This document shows positions 10,411-23,360 of a DNA stretch of 64,000 nt, in pieces; within the stretch, counting starts at the first letter, position 1, and every line of letters starts with the position of its first letter. Below the pieces are notes generated by a model. It did not search any database, had not been told where the DNA came from, and was given only the letters and a program-made list of their open reading frames with translations. The position numbers and the translations under genes were made by a program. Source of the DNA: Ochotona curzoniae (taxonomy: Eukaryota > Chordata > Mammalia > Lagomorpha > Ochotonidae); NCBI RefSeq assembly GCF_017591425.1, contig NW_024465434.1:1426001-1490000 (forward strand), read 5' to 3'.

Positions 10411-13400
10411 GTTTATCCTATCCTTCACTGAGAGCGAACAGGGAACTCTCGCTAAGCATATATCCAAAGTAATCTTACATGCATCAATGCAGTTCAACTC
10501 ATGAGCCAATTAAAGTGATAAATCATTTGACCATATCAAATGTCACAGATAAAAATTATTAAAATTTGACCATCTTTAATTCTTAGTCATCAGAGAATGA
10601 AATAGAAACATTTTAATTTGATGTCATCAGAAGCTCCTAGGCATAAAGGTTTATGTTTAGTGTTATCTCTGACTTCTGTCAATAGGACTAAATGCTCATT
10701 ACTGACACTTAAATTCAAGTTATATTGGAGATCGTTTCCAGAATAGTAAGCAAAGACAGATATAATGAGTTTAATTGATATAATTATATCAATTATATAT
10801 GTTATATAGATAACTATGTGTTTATATGACTATATAAAGGCAAATTTACATACCAATAACATGATGTTGAATGTCGCAAATGCATGAGAATATACAAACT
10901 ACTTGAACATAAAAATTCAAATAGTATGCATATATGTCAGTACGTATAATTCAATTATGTGGCTGTATAAAGTCAATGTTTGGCAATAAAAACCTAAATA
11001 GTATATTTTGTAATAACAGAAACAGTAGCATAACACATATGGGGACTTAAGAAACTTTAAAGTACAGAATATTCCTACACAGAATATTTAAAACATGGAG
11101 AAAAATGAACAAAGTGTTTAAATTTAGTGCCATGGTTCAGATTTGGAAAATCCACCATTTTAAAGCTGCCAGTTAATTCTCCTTTACTTATCTATAGTTT
11201 AAATTAAACCATAATTAAAATTCTAACGTGATATCTTTAAAATGTCAAGCTAATTCAGAACATATTTGGCCATGCAAAAAGAGAGATACAGAATTGGACT
11301 TACACTATTGGTATCAATAGACAAAGTAAACCTACAATAATTAAGGCAAAGTGCTACTGTTCCAGATTCGGAAGCAGAGATCAGCAAGCTAGAAAATATG
11401 AAGTTAATTGATGTGTACATATGTGAGTATTTTACTTATTAATGAGCAAACAGTATAGCATGGAAAGGAGCAATAGAGGACAGGGAAAATTGAACCACTC
11501 TGGGAACAAAGAAAGGCAGACAATGAGGCCTGGGTGGAAAATCAAACTAGGGCCCAGAGATACTAAGACGACATTGGTACAAATGGAAATGGGAGGGTGG
11601 AAACCAGGGAAGGCAGAAGATAACGGAAGACATGCTTTCCCACCTAAGATTTAGGTGAGGTGCTTTCTGCAGTTGGGGTATCAAGCTGGGCAGTCGGCAC
11701 CAAGTCAATACCCTGCAGTTCTCCAGAGGTATGAGAAGTCATGGTGTGCCCCTCTCCTGGAAGGCATCAGAGTTTTCCAAGAGCAAGGCTGTGATCTCTG
11801 AGAAAGGACTTTGCAATCGATTCTGAGCAGTTTGAACCATCTGTAGGCTAGCTGAAGATGGAAACACACTTCCGCAGTTTAACGCAAACTCAGTTTAGCT
11901 GGGAATCTGTGAATGTCTGACTCGGAGGAGTAGCACAACCTTCTGTTTACTGCAAGGAATTCCCATGGATAGAATTTTGGGAAAGAACTACGAAGGCGTA
12001 AATAACTCATTCAGAGTGAGATGACAAAAGGCTAATCATTTCTCAGCATATTGATTTGTGACACATCTTTTTTAACTTTTAATTTCACAATCATTTTAAA
12101 TTTACAAATCAAAAACTGAGATATTGCCAAGAATTCATATATGCCTCTTCTTTAACGTTTTATCTTGATAGTTTTTATAATCAATATACGTCCAACCTCC
12201 CTTCTTAATATCCCATATGTATTGTGTATAATAGTTTATGTCAATGATAAATACTTAATGTGTTGAAGGAATCACATGATTTAGACATTCTTTGAAGTGC
12301 TAACAAAGGAGCTGTCACCCAAATGCAAAAAATACTATTAAACTCATTACTTTTAGGTAATTCACACACACGTACTACTTTGAGGAGGGTCCCCATAGAA
12401 ACGTATTGGTGTTTAAAACATCATAAAGTGTATATTCACCTCTCTCATTTTAACGGCATGTGTGGTTGACAACATGAAAAAGACTTTGGATTTAGAAATG
12501 GGATTGAAAAAAGAAGTCACATTTTTCACACAGGGGTTTATCCTATTAAGCTAGCTTCATAACCGACGTATACTAGCCAATTTCAGTTATGAGTTTACAT
12601 ATTTAAAAGTCCTCATCATGTTGTTAATGCGCGTGGGATTGACTCAGGTGCACTAGCTAGGAAGGACTGGGCACATCTCAAACTTTCAACATGTGTCAAT
12701 CTTCGTTGCACAGTTTATTACTTAAGAGTTGGGCTTTTATTTTCCTCTCACAAGTTTCTAAGACTTGGCCTGATGTATCTGTGTCATACCCAGTTCAGTG
12801 TATGGAGTTTTCATTCTTCTCCTGAACCGACGCTGTCAAGCTTCTTAGCTCCCCTTAGCTGAAGAGAGTCTGTGCTTGTCCAGGTCTAAGACCCTCCCTT
12901 AGAACCATCTGCTTCCACATTTCAACATTTTCTGAACTGAAAGGATCACTGCGCAAGAAAATAAATGAATTACTTAATTCATTAGATCAAAAACTAACGC
13001 ACATAGTACTTATGGAAATAAAATATTTTTCTCTTCCCACAGATTAAAATTTTGGGGCATACTCTTCAAAAGTGTTTAGTCAATAAAAATACAGAATCTT
13101 ATTTTTCGGAAATGTCTAATGCTGAGTAGGATCTCTTTAAAAACATAAACGTTGAGCTCGCTGAATTATGGTATTAATAAATACCAATTTAAACACTTTT
13201 GAACTGATTTAATGTTTAAGAAATGGAGAACATTAAATGCTTCCGGCATCTTTTTAGTGCACTCTTGTTTCATTGCATGTGCCCAAATACACTGAAGATT
13301 TCTTGCTGTCCTTTGATTGGAATGGTGAACCTTCTTCTTTGTCCTCTGAATTATAGCTTGAATTTTTCAGACTTAGCCATATTTATAGTGTAAAGCTCTG

Positions 13401-14433
13401 TTTGGAATTTCATAAAGAATTGAGAAATAGGGGCAATATTTTCTCAGGATGACATAAAGTTGGATGTAATAAAGAAATTTATTTTTTTAAAAATTGACCT
13501 TAATCATGTTTTTTGCCTCACAGCTTGAATAATATTTCTCTTGAAATCTCTTGGTCACTTCTTCTGGCTAATTTTGGTGCTCATCTTAAGTGCCTCTGAG
13601 TTTTCCTTGGAGTTATCTTTTAGTTTCTTTGTAACTAGGGTATTAAGTATGAGAATTGGAATTAGAACTGTCTTCTTCTTTACCATGTAATATGAATTGA
13701 ATGGGATTATCAGGCCTCAAAATGCAGACAGCTGGTTAAAGTCTGATGGCTTGGTGTTAAAAAGGTAGATGCTTAAAAGTAGGGAATTGATCTATAGATG
13801 ACATCTGAGACAGTGGGATGTTTCTGGGTCCTTGAGAGCATGCCCTGGAGGGTCAGCTCAAGTGTAGGCTGGACTTAGCATCTTTTAGAGCTCAGTGTGC
13901 CTACTGTTAGTACACTGCTATAATCAGCTTCTACCAGACACCAGGCTATGGTCCCCTAATCCTGCCACCTCAGATAGTAACATAAAATAGACTTTTTCCT
14001 TCCCGATATTTTAGCTAGAGAGATGAATATCAGACTCACACACTGTGCTATTCATAACCTCAGTCACACGTGTATAGCAATTGGTTGATAAATGTTTGTC
14101 AAAGCAGTCAAAAGATCTATATCTTGCAGCACTAATGCATATGTTTTACTGAAGGCGCGCTGGAAATAATAAGCAAGGATCAGAAATCAACAAAGAAATT
14201 CTGGAAATGTTGATCCTGTATTTACAGTCTCACTGCATTTATTTCTTTGATTCAAATAGAGCCCTGTAGTGTCCTTCCCTATAAGAAAAATAAACTGTAA
14301 AATGCTCATGGGGAATTTCATACAAATATTACTTGAGGGCATGAGGGAGTCATGGAACTTTGAAAATGTAAATACTACAAATTAAAAAAAAACTGACTTA
14401 TTTACTCTTTTCATTTGTACTTTCAAATTCATG
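10411..14433. other. Long unassigned stretch
   Basis: About 4 kb with no gene, C-SINE or L1 that I can name. A TA-rich patch lies at 10765-10840. The purine-rich block 11440-11990 is GC-richer than its neighbours and could be part of an LTR or an L1 5' region, but I see no diagnostic motif. The block 13690-13990 likewise reads like an old repeat that I cannot identify. Confidence 0.5.
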
Positions 14434-14532
14434 TTTTAAGGTTTATTCATTTTGATTGGAAAGGCAGATTTACAGAAAGAGGAAATGGAGATAAAGATCT
14501 TCCATCCACTGGTTCACTCCCCAAATAGCCAC

Positions 14533-14535
<3 letters not shown>
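14434..14535 (-). mobile_element. C-SINE 3' end, minus strand
   Basis: Reverse complement of the C-SINE 3' end: 'aaggtttattcattttgattggaaaggcagatttac', 'gatcttccatccactggttcactccccaa', ending at 'atagccacaac', where a GA microsatellite begins. The rest of the SINE is absent. Confidence 0.82.

Positions 14536-14565
<30 letters not shown>
14536..14565 (+). repeat. (AG)n microsatellite
   Basis: An uninterrupted (AG)15 run at the junction between the broken C-SINE and the downstream L1. Confidence 0.97.
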
Positions 14566-14567
<2 letters not shown>

Positions 14568-15965
14568 GCTAATGGAATCTAACAACACATCAGAAATCAT
14601 CCACCCAAAAGAAATGGGATTTATACAGGATTTACACTCGGCACACAGGGTTAAGACACATAATTAATAAATATAACACACTGTTCAGTGTCCAGCAGTA
14701 AGGGGCTTGGTGCACAGAGTCGACAATCATACATATAAAAACACAAAAGTTCCTAAATAGCTTAAGTAATCTTAAACAATTAAAAAAACATTTCAGAGGA
14801 ATTACAATACCGGATTTGCAGGTATGACAGGGCAGTTATAATCAAAACAACCTGGTACTGGTGCAAAAATAGATGTGTGACCATCAGAACAGAGCAGAAA
14901 TCACAGGAAGTAATCCACACTTCTACAACCAGCGAATTCTTGACAAATGAACTAAAGTCAATCCCTGGAAAAAGGACAGTGTCAACAAACAGCATTAGAA
15001 AATTGGATTTCTGCATGCAGATATATGAAACAAGACCACTACTGACACCTTATGCAAAAGCCAACTCACGCTATATCAAAGGCTTAAGCCTAAGATCTGA
15101 AAGCAAGAAATTGTTAGTGGAAAATACATGGGAAACACTAGAAGAGAAACATTTCTTGGGTGGGATCCCAGAGCCAAAGGCAATAAAAGAAAAAGAAAAT
15201 AGAAAAGTGGGGTAATATCAAACTACGAAGTTTTTGTAATAGAAAGGAAACTATAAGTGAAGAGAAAAATCTACAGAATGGGAGAAATATTTGCAAAACT
15301 ATCTTATACAGGGTGCACAAGAAACTCAGTGACAACAAAACAATCCACTTAAGAAATGAGGTACAGATATAAACAGATATTTCTCAAAGGAAAAAAATGC
15401 AAATGTCAGACATATGAAAAAAAAATGTTCAGGATTCCTATTTATCAAGGCAAGGCAAATGAATACCACCATAAGCTTCCACCTCCCCCCCAGTTAGAAC
15501 GACTACCATTCAAAAGTCAGACAGGAAGAGGTGCTGGTGAGGGATCCTAGGAAAAGTCCTCCTAACCCCATGATGGGAGTGTAACCCAGCTCAGCCATCA
15601 GCGCAGGCAGTGTGGCTATTCCGCAGAAATCTACCATAGCACCCTGCCCTTCCCCTCCCTGAACTTACCTAAAGGAAAAGCAACCAGCATGTCAAAGAAT
15701 TATCTGTGCCTCCATGTTTATAGCAGCTCAATTTATAATATTGAATCAACACAGATGTCCAAAAATAGGTGATGGGATAAAGAAAATGTAGAATATATGC
15801 ATAATGGAATACTTATCAACTATAAAAAAGAATGAAATACTGTCTTTTGAAACAAAATAGATGCAATAAAATACCTTTGTGCTTAATGAAATAAGCCAGT
15901 TCCCAAAATACAAATGTCATGTTTTTGCTGTTTATGGCAACTAATAAATAGAATATCAAAATGCA
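14566..15965 (+). mobile_element. L1 ORF2 3' half and C-terminus
   Basis: The fragment begins in the reverse-transcriptase domain ('PKEMGFIQDLHSAHRVKTH', matching the L1 'GFIPG' region). It continues to the C-terminal part: 'KTTWYWCKNR', 'RKTIS..QNGRNICKTILYRVHKKLSDN', and finally the 'caactataaaaaagaatgaaat' and 'aaataagccag' landmarks. Stops and frameshifts are frequent. The two SINE copies at 15990-16592 follow it, and the lagomorph-type 3' UTR at 16640-17220 may be its own tail. Confidence 0.8.
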
Positions 15966-15989
15966 CCATGTGAGTGAAATTAATATCTT

Positions 15990-16592
15990 TTAAAAAGATA
16001 TATTTATTCTTTTAAAATAAAGATTTATTTATTATTATTACAAAGTCAGAAATACAGAGAGGAGGAGAGACAGAGAGGAAAATCTTCCTTCCAATGATTC
16101 ACTCCCCAAGTGACCGCAACGGCTGAAGCTGAGCCAATCCAAAGCCAGGAGCCAGGAGCTCTTCAGGGCCTCCCACATGGGTGCAGGCAATCCTCAACTG
16201 CTTTCCCAGGCCACAAGCAGGGAGCTGGATGGGAAGCAGGGCTGCCAAGATGAGAACCGGCACCCATATGGGATCCCGGTGTATTCAAGGTGAGGACTTT
16301 AGCCGCTATGCTATTGCACTGGGCCCGATTTATATCTTCTTATTTGAAAGTCACACTTTACAGAGAGAGGAGACACAGAGAGAGCTCTTCTTCCATTCAT
16401 TGGTTCATTCCCCAGGTGACCACAATGACTGCAGGGTCGCAAATGTTGAGGCCAGCCTCCACTGCTTTTCCAGGAAATAAAGAAGAGAGCTGAATCAGAA
16501 GTGGAGCAGCCAGGACATGAACTGGTACCCATATGAGATGCTGGAGTCAGCAGGTGGGGGATGAGGTTATTATACCACCACACCAGCCCCAC
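15990..16592 (-). mobile_element. C-SINE (outer copy) split by a second C-SINE
   Basis: The outer minus-strand C-SINE occupies 16328-16592 ('cccacaccagcc..' head side at right, body 'gaatcagaagtggagcagccaggacatg'). Its T-rich tail remnant is at 15990-16017, left of the inner copy. Imperfect 12-bp flanks (15978-15989 'aattaatatctt' and 16593-16604 'aattgacatctt') look like its target-site duplication. The inner SINE therefore landed in the tail of an existing SINE. Confidence 0.72.
16018..16327 (-). mobile_element. C-SINE (inner copy), full length, younger
   Basis: Full-length minus-strand C-SINE. The tail is at 16018-16045, the body includes 'cagagaggaggagagacagag' and 'ctttcccaggccacaagcagg', and the head ends at 'ctttagccgctatgctattgcactgggccc'. 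It is closer to the young consensus than the outer copy. The flanks 15997-16011 and 16327-16341 agree at 12 of 15 bases, a possible worn duplication. Confidence 0.86.
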
Positions 16593-16639
16593 AATTGACA
16601 TCTTGATATGTGATTTTATTTTTGTAACTCATGCTTATA

Positions 16640-17220
16640 CTCCTACAGAACAGTTTATTCACTTGGATTCTTTATTTAGTGTTTGGTTTTTTTTTTTTTA
16701 GTTTCATCTCTTCAAGACACTTTCTCATTAAATTCTTCACTAACTCACAGATCATAAAATAGCATCATTTTCTTCAATAAGGTTCTTGAGTTCCTTTTTC
16801 ATTTCTTCAGCGACACAGTCATCACTCAGTAGCATGTTACTTAACTTCTTGGCATTGTAAATTTCTATTTTCCTTACTGTTGCTGATCTTGTATTATGGC
16901 TTTTCATTTAAGGGGATGTATAATAATTGTGCGATGGAGACTATCATATCCAGATGTAAGGATACAATGAATCTCTAATTCCACGTCAAAGATGGACTCC
17001 TAATGCAACTGTTAACTATATCTCGACAATAGGATGCTGGACTCTGCCATTGTCCATGCCCAAAATGATGGGCATATGACTGTTCATGAACTATACTATA
17101 ATAACATAGAGAACTCAGTGTGGGGGCAGGAGACTTGAGTGGGGGGTGGAGCAAGGAAAATCCCAGGACCTATAGAACTGTATCATAAAATGATAATAAT
17201 AAAAATAAAAAGAAGTAAAA
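16640..17220 (+). mobile_element. Lagomorph-type L1 3' UTR and tail
   Basis: The 3' portion (17080-17215) reads 'gaactatactataataacatag', a G-rich stretch ('gtgggggcaggagacttgag', 'gggggtgg'), 'tcccaggacctatagaactgtatcata' and an 'aaataataataaaaataaaa' tail. The same order occurs at 42420-42650 and, reverse-complemented, at 44985-45450. This marks a shared, lineage-specific L1 3' end. There is no coding capacity. Confidence 0.6.
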
Positions 17221-19028
17221 ATTTAAAAAGTAAATTGAAAATCTATCATCACAAATATTAAAAAGAAAATAAGCAAGGAGGGAAGAGGAGGGCCAGTGCC
17301 AGGCTCTTTCTGCTGTAGCTGTGCTGTCTTAGGTCTTCTTTTTCATTTCTGAATGACATAGAGACCATAAAGACATATGACACAGCGGTTTCTTTTCTGT
17401 ATAAAGGGAACAAGTTCCATGTATTTTCACATATCCAGATTTAAGAACATACTATTTCTTTATTATATTTATATCGGAACATCAATAATTATGTGCATCA
17501 TAGGTTAGCTATGATTTAATAGTTAATAAATTATGTATTAAATAACTTATGCTGAGGTATTGAGTTATAACTATTAAGTGTAAGAGGAAGTAATTAAAAT
17601 ATTTAAAGAAAATTCAATGAGAGTATTTTGAAAAACCAAGAGATTATATAAAATTTGAAATAAATAGTGTTTTATGATATTTTATCACTAAGTATAAATT
17701 ATGTGATTTCCAGGCTATACTCATAAAATTTACAATGACTGGAGGGACAGATGGCTCATCACTCATCAGCACACTATAGACAAGAGGTAAACAAGAGGCT
17801 ATCGGTACAATAGGTTACACTGATTCAAGGCATTTTTTCCTCTTTTCCATAATATCAACATTTTCCAATTTTTTCAGGATATGCTGCAAATACATTATAT
17901 ATGTATGTGAGAATTCTCATGTAAATGCACATAATGAAACTGTGAAGCTGTTTAAACAGTACAATTTTCCAACTTGTAACTTCACCATGCTATTTGTTGT
18001 AATTTTATGGCAGGTGAGAGGAAATAGGGCTGAAATACAGAGTTCTTAAACTAAAGTACTCAGCTTAAAGAAGTCCTTGCCATATTATGAGAACACGCCC
18101 ACCTGAACTCACAAATTACTTTATATATACACCACAGTAATATTTATAGCCAACTTAGTCTACTAAAACTTGGTGTCTCAGAACGCTACTACTTCCTTCC
18201 CAAGAGACTATAGGAAAATAGAAAGCTGAAGACAACGTAACTCAGTAAAAATTTCCACATTATACATTTGAAACTTTCAAGAATTATAGGGAATCCAGAA
18301 ACATTGTTTTTATTGGATTAGATTCTTCTGACCAAACTATATCTATCTTGCAGATTTTTCGATTTTTTATTTTTATCATTTTAACATTTTATCATTTTAT
18401 TATTTCCTTTCTTGGCTATTGTACATCAGAAGATGCCTGAGAAATGTGTGAGGGACAGAATTCCAGGGCGTAAGGTCGAAAGGAAGTGATTTCAGATGAG
18501 CTCTGACATAATTCCCTGTCAGAAATGTTCTCACCGATTGGATGACATCCTCGTTTATACAAGCACATTACACATGCTTTAAGTAGTCTACTAGTTGGCT
18601 TCATAACACCCTGAATTTGATGAAGAGTTTGAAAAACCATTACACTCCTGGCATGCGACCAGAAGGAGTATAGGGCTTTAAAAATGGATGTTTCAAGAAT
18701 CTGTTATGTTCAATTTATTCAGCCATCCATTGCTTTATTGTGCCCAACGACGCTCCCCTACCCATTCCTCTGATTACACAAGCATGGGAAGCTACTTAGA
18801 GCATCCCTAGTAGGTTATTTACATGACATGGCTGGAGTAGAATGGATTAAAAGAGAAACAAGCAGAAGGTAAACAAAACAAAATAACTACAGCATCCAAA
18901 ACAAGAAGCATGATATAATCTTGTGCCTGTTTATAGAACACAAAATAAATATTATTTATCTCCTTACTCTAGTTTGTCTTGGTTGACTAAAGAATATATG
19001 CCTTCCAGTCAGAAAGTAGACAGACAAA
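17221..19028. other. Unassigned AT-rich sequence
   Basis: No gene or repeat recognised. A GC-richer patch (18420-18660) has no diagnostic motif. Confidence 0.45.
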
Positions 19029-19043
19029 AGAAATGTCAACGAG

Positions 19044-19354
19044 TGGAGCCTGGCATGATAGCCTAGTGGCTAAATCTTTGCCTTGTACATCTGGGATCCC
19101 ATATGGGCGCCAGTTTGTGCCCTGGCTGTCCCTGCTTATGACTGGGATGGCTGCAGAGGATGACTCAAAGCCTTGGGGCCCTGCATTCGTGTGGAAGACC
19201 TGGAAAATGCTCCTGGCTGCTTGCTTTTGGATCAGCTCAGCTCTGCCCATTGCAGCCATTTGCGGAGTCAGCAGTGGACTTCTGTCTCGAATCCTCTTCT
19301 CTCAGTATATCTGCCTTGGCAATAAAAATAAATGAGTGTTTAAAAAAAAAAGAA
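19044..19354 (+). mobile_element. C-SINE, full length
   Basis: C-SINE with head 'cctggcatgatagcctagtggctaaat', body 'cccatatgggcgccagtttg' and 'ccttggggccctgcattcgtg', and a tail of 'caataaaaataaatgag' plus A/GA. Fifteen-bp flanks 'agaaatgtcaacgag' (19029-19043) and 'agaaatgtcagtgag' (19355-19369) are a slightly worn target-site duplication. A 90-100 codon frame runs through it on each strand; neither is a gene. Confidence 0.92.
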
Positions 19355-19384
19355 AGAAATGTCAGTGAGGTAGAAAATGAATGA

Positions 19385-19985
19385 ATTTTCTTTACACTTT
19401 TACATATTTTGGTCTAAATTTTTTTCAAAAAGATGGAGTTTCAAGAGTAGAAAGACCACCCACATTCCTTTGTCCATCTTTAGAAACTGCTAGAAATTTT
19501 TGTTATATTTGTTCTTTCTTTTAATCAGCCAGTTTTTCTGTCTCTATCATCTGTCTAAGCAGAAATAGGGATTTTGAGTATTAAAATGTACTGTGGCAAA
19601 AAAATAAAATGTAATAAAGGACTAATAATATAAATTTTAGGTCCAAAGGACACAAGAACGACATTAGAAAGTTTTATAATGAATTATAATTCACTGCATT
19701 TTTTAAAAAAATCATTTTTAATGCACTGAAAAGTGGCTAAATCAAGAGCAAGAAGAAAAAAGGTGATCTTTAGAAAATAATTTCATGAAAATAATAGAAT
19801 TTTTACAATGATGCTATAATTCTATAAACATGACAACAATCATTTCCATCAATAGATGGAATTACACAACAATCATGCGCATCGGAATATTGACATAAAT
19901 GCAAATATCTCATGATAAAGTACTTACAAACCACAAAAGGAAAAATGATAACTTTGTGTTAGAGAAGTATGGAAGACATACATTG
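19385..19985. other. Unassigned AT-rich sequence
   Basis: No gene or known repeat recognised between two C-SINEs. Confidence 0.45.
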
Positions 19986-19989
19986 TGTT

Positions 19990-20315
19990 TTTAATGATTT
20001 ATTCATTTATTTGAAACCAGAAACCAAGAGTTACAGAGAGGCAGAACAGCAAGAGAGGGAAAATTTTTCATTCATGGGTTCAATTCTCAGAGGACTACAA
20101 AAACTGGGGCTAGGTCAGCCTGAGCCAGGAGCCTCTTTCAGGATTCCCATGTGGGACCAGTGGCCCAAATTTTTGGATTATCATCTACTGCACTCCTGGC
20201 TACTTATCAGAGAGCTCGATCAGAAGTAGAGCAGCCAGGACAGGAATCAACACCCACATGGGATCCTAGCACCACAGGGCGTAAATCTGTTTGCTAAGCC
20301 ACAATGCGAGCCCCC
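19990..20315 (-). mobile_element. C-SINE, full length, diverged
   Basis: Minus-strand C-SINE. The T-rich tail is at 19990-20012, followed by 'agttacagagaggcagaacag', 'gtcagcctgagccaggagcc' and 'gatcagaagtagagcagccagg', with the head 'gctaagccacaatgcgagcccc' at the right edge. It is diverged and belongs to an older subfamily. Confidence 0.86.
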
Positions 20316-20815
20316 ATACATCAAGTTAAAGTTACAATAGACAGACATGGGATAAACCAGTATCACCCATCTCCTGATGAGATACAGTAACTCTGGTTAA
20401 ATATGTACAAACTGAGTCAAAGACAGAGAATACTAGACAAAGTCTAGCTAAAGGGGACTTTGCTTTCTAAGTACTATGGACGATAAAGACAGAAATGAGA
20501 TGCAATAACAAACTATTGCTTAATTCTGGAGCAGGTTCTTGACTAGAGAGAGAAGTCTTACTACTAAAGCATTGTTGGTATAATTGACATAGCTAGTCCA
20601 CAGATAAGAGTTTTTCCATAATTGAATCTGTTAAGGTTTCACAAAAAGAGCATTCTGACTGAAATTATTGAAGAATCTGTGAATAACACTCCCCCTGCCC
20701 TAAGTGTTAACGCTTTTCATCACTGTTTCAGCAGATGCTGAGCGACTTGATCTTTCTTTCTCCCACATCCTATGTTCCTTCCTGGACACAAATTTCTTTT
20801 ATAAAAAAATATTTT
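20316..20815. other. Unassigned sequence
   Basis: No gene or repeat recognised. Confidence 0.4.
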
Positions 20816-20960
20816 TTCATAAAAAAAAATTTAGCCTCATTCATAAAAACCGTACATATGTGAGGTGACGTTTTGCTGCATGTATACCTCGTGGAATATC
20901 CAATTCAAGGTAGGCGTTGACAACCATGTGGGTAGAATTGGAGGACGTTAATAAAAGCAT
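20816..20960 (-). mobile_element. Possible old L1 3' UTR fragment
   Basis: 'cgtacatatgtgaggtgacgttttgctgcatgtatacctcg' resembles the antisense old mammalian L1 3' end ('gtacatatttaagaggtac..gttttgatatac'). The match is short and diverged. Confidence 0.35.
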
Positions 20961-21114
20961 TTTGCTCTGTATTTCCAAATATTCTGATTTTTAATTAAAA
21001 CGGAAACACCTCACGCCCGAGAGCGACATGGCTACATAGATATCCATTCATTGCACTTTTGTCTTAAGTCAGTACGAGAAATAATCACCCACGATTTTTA
21101 CTAGAACATTGAAA

Positions 21115-21220
21115 TATAAAAAGACTAACCAACTTTGCCCAAAGCCACACAGCTTGTAATGTGTGAAATTATGATTTGTGTGCAGGTCTTCACATTGCAA
21201 ACTCTACACACTTACACTGG
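21115..21220 (-). mobile_element. MIR SINE fragment
   Basis: 'actttgcccaaagccacacagcttgtaatg' is the complement of the conserved MIR core ('agctgtgtgaccttgggcaagt'). It is followed by a worn 'caggtcttcacattgcaaactc' that fits the MIR 5' half. MIRs predate placental mammals, so the heavy divergence is expected. Confidence 0.65.
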
Positions 21221-22886
21221 AAGAGGGCAATTCCCCCGTGAGGGGACAACGATAAGAACAGACGCCTAAAGTGACTCAGAAGGGCGGTTGTTATGGCATA
21301 CATTTTGTTAGGTCTGGATTTTTAACTACCTTTTAGAATAACAGTGGAACAAATTCATTGCATTTTATTTTTCAATATTCTGTCAATTTATTTAAATCTT
21401 AATTATAGTCCTTATTATTTATACTTCATTATATAGTTCCTATTAATCAAAATATTTAATTTCTTATACTTCATTTCTTAGTATATGCTCTTGTTATTGG
21501 AACAATGTTTTTCACATCGAGGGACATCAATAATTGCTTTTTCAAGGAATTAGACTGGCATCCTAAATATGTACTATATTAAATAGAGCAAATATTAGCT
21601 ATAATATCATAGCTCTATAATATAACATATTCATAATATATGAATGCAATCATTATAAACTGGATTACAGAAAAAAAAATCCCCACATTTTGTAAGAAAG
21701 TTGCAAATGAGGGTGGGGATGTGGGGATTTCTAAATTTATAACCTGTCCATTAAGTAAAATTTGCAGGTGCTTCACTGGCATGGGTCTATTTTGAAACAT
21801 AACAAATGTCATTAGTAGGTGAGAATCCAGACCTCAATCGCCAAGGGGCTGAATACAATTAAGCAGCTGCAGGGAGAGGAAAATAATCAAAGGTGAGAAG
21901 ATGGGAAAACTGAACACAAGCTCCACAGCCTCAGATATAAACCCTTCATAATGCTGAGCAAGTATAAAGTCCTGTGAGTTACCATTATCTTCATACAATA
22001 AGGGTGAGCTTACATCACTCGGCTCCTTCAGGACAGGGAAGGATGAGAAAGGATTTGTCTTCATCACAGGCGGTCTTTTTCCTGTGAATGGCCTCTGACC
22101 CACACAGTAATTAGCTTCCATTGTGTTCACCTGTTAGCTAGACAAGCACAAGTTACTGAAATTCAAGAGATTTTTTTTTTTTTTCCAACCCAATGATACT
22201 GTCTTTGGAGTAAGATCCTCCATTAGCTGGCGTTGTGAAGATAATAAAGCCATCTCCCGGGAGCTAGTCCCCCACCCCCCTCCCTTCTGACAAGGCTGTA
22301 TTTTATGGCCTTTCCTCCTGTAACTGGTGGAGAAATTTACTATTTTGAAGATCACTATATCATCTTAGAGGCAGCAGAGGATTGGGTAAATGGGTGGTAT
22401 AAAATATGAAAGTGGAAGGAAAACCATTAATAACAGATAACAGTAGATAGGAAGTGCTTTCATCAATAAATGTTTTGACGTTCGGAGCTTTAGAGGCTGA
22501 ACAAGATGAAACGGAGACCATCGATATGCAGTCTGTGAAGTTCTCAGCATGCCAGGTTACACGGAGTCTGACTAGGCAGGTTCATTATGACCTTCTGTTC
22601 CTTTATCCAAGACACACTAGTAGGACTTTAGGATTTCTCAACTAAAATATGCCCTTCTGAGAATGAATTGATATCCCTAAGCTTTTCTTAGGGGCTTAAT
22701 ATTTTTAACCTCTTATTCTCCATTGCTTAAGTGTTATGGATATTTAAATTGGTTATACATTATATAAATAATATGTAATGTACTATCTATGTTAATTAAT
22801 ATAATCAATATATTAATACACAACTAAAATATCCATATAATATACATAACAATTTAAATAACCTTGAATATATTATAAATAATATA
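21221..22886. other. Unassigned sequence
   Basis: No gene or named repeat. It includes an AT-rich patch (21355-21470), a T run (22173-22184) with a C-rich run (22268-22284), and another AT-rich patch (22740-22880). Frames of 60-98 codons on the minus strand (21834-22550) have no recognisable domain. Confidence 0.45.
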
Positions 22887-22888
22887 TA

Positions 22889-23219
22889 GGGCCATGTTCA
22901 GTAGCCTAGTGGCTAAAGTCCTTGTCTTGCAAGCATTGGGATTTCATATGGCTGCCAGTTCTCATCCTGGCAGCCCCATTTCCCATCCAGCTCCCTGCCT
23001 GTGGCCTGGGAAAGCAGTCGAGGACAGCCCAGAGCCTTGGGACCCTGCGCCCATGTTGGAGACCTGGAAGAAGCTCCTGGCTCCTGGCATTGGATCTGCG
23101 CAGCTCCAGCTGTTGCAGCCACTTGGGGAGCTAATCATCAGAAGAAAGATCTTCCTCTGTGTCTTTCCTCCTCTCTGTATATCTGCCTTTGCAATAAAAA
23201 TAAATAGCTTAAAAAAGAC
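22889..23219 (+). mobile_element. C-SINE, full length
   Basis: Young-type C-SINE with head 'cagtagcctagtggctaaagtcc', body 'gctccctgcctgtggcctgg' and 'ctgttgcagccacttgggg', and tail 'caataaaaataaatagc' plus A. It sits in TA-rich DNA, so the target-site duplication is hard to place. The 155-codon frame at 22894-23361 is simply this SINE plus flank. Confidence 0.92.
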
Positions 23220-23360
23220 AATATATAATATACTGGATATTATTATATTAGATATTATACACATATTGGAGAGAGAGATTATTTTAAGGTCTAAAGACAA
23301 AGGAGTTGGTGGGAGAGTGACTTTAAGCCCCATATCACATACACATGATCAAAGTACATA

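Noticed and set aside
11440..11990. Purine-rich block as possible L1 5' UTR or LTR
   Set aside because: No diagnostic motif or terminal structure seen; left as unassigned.
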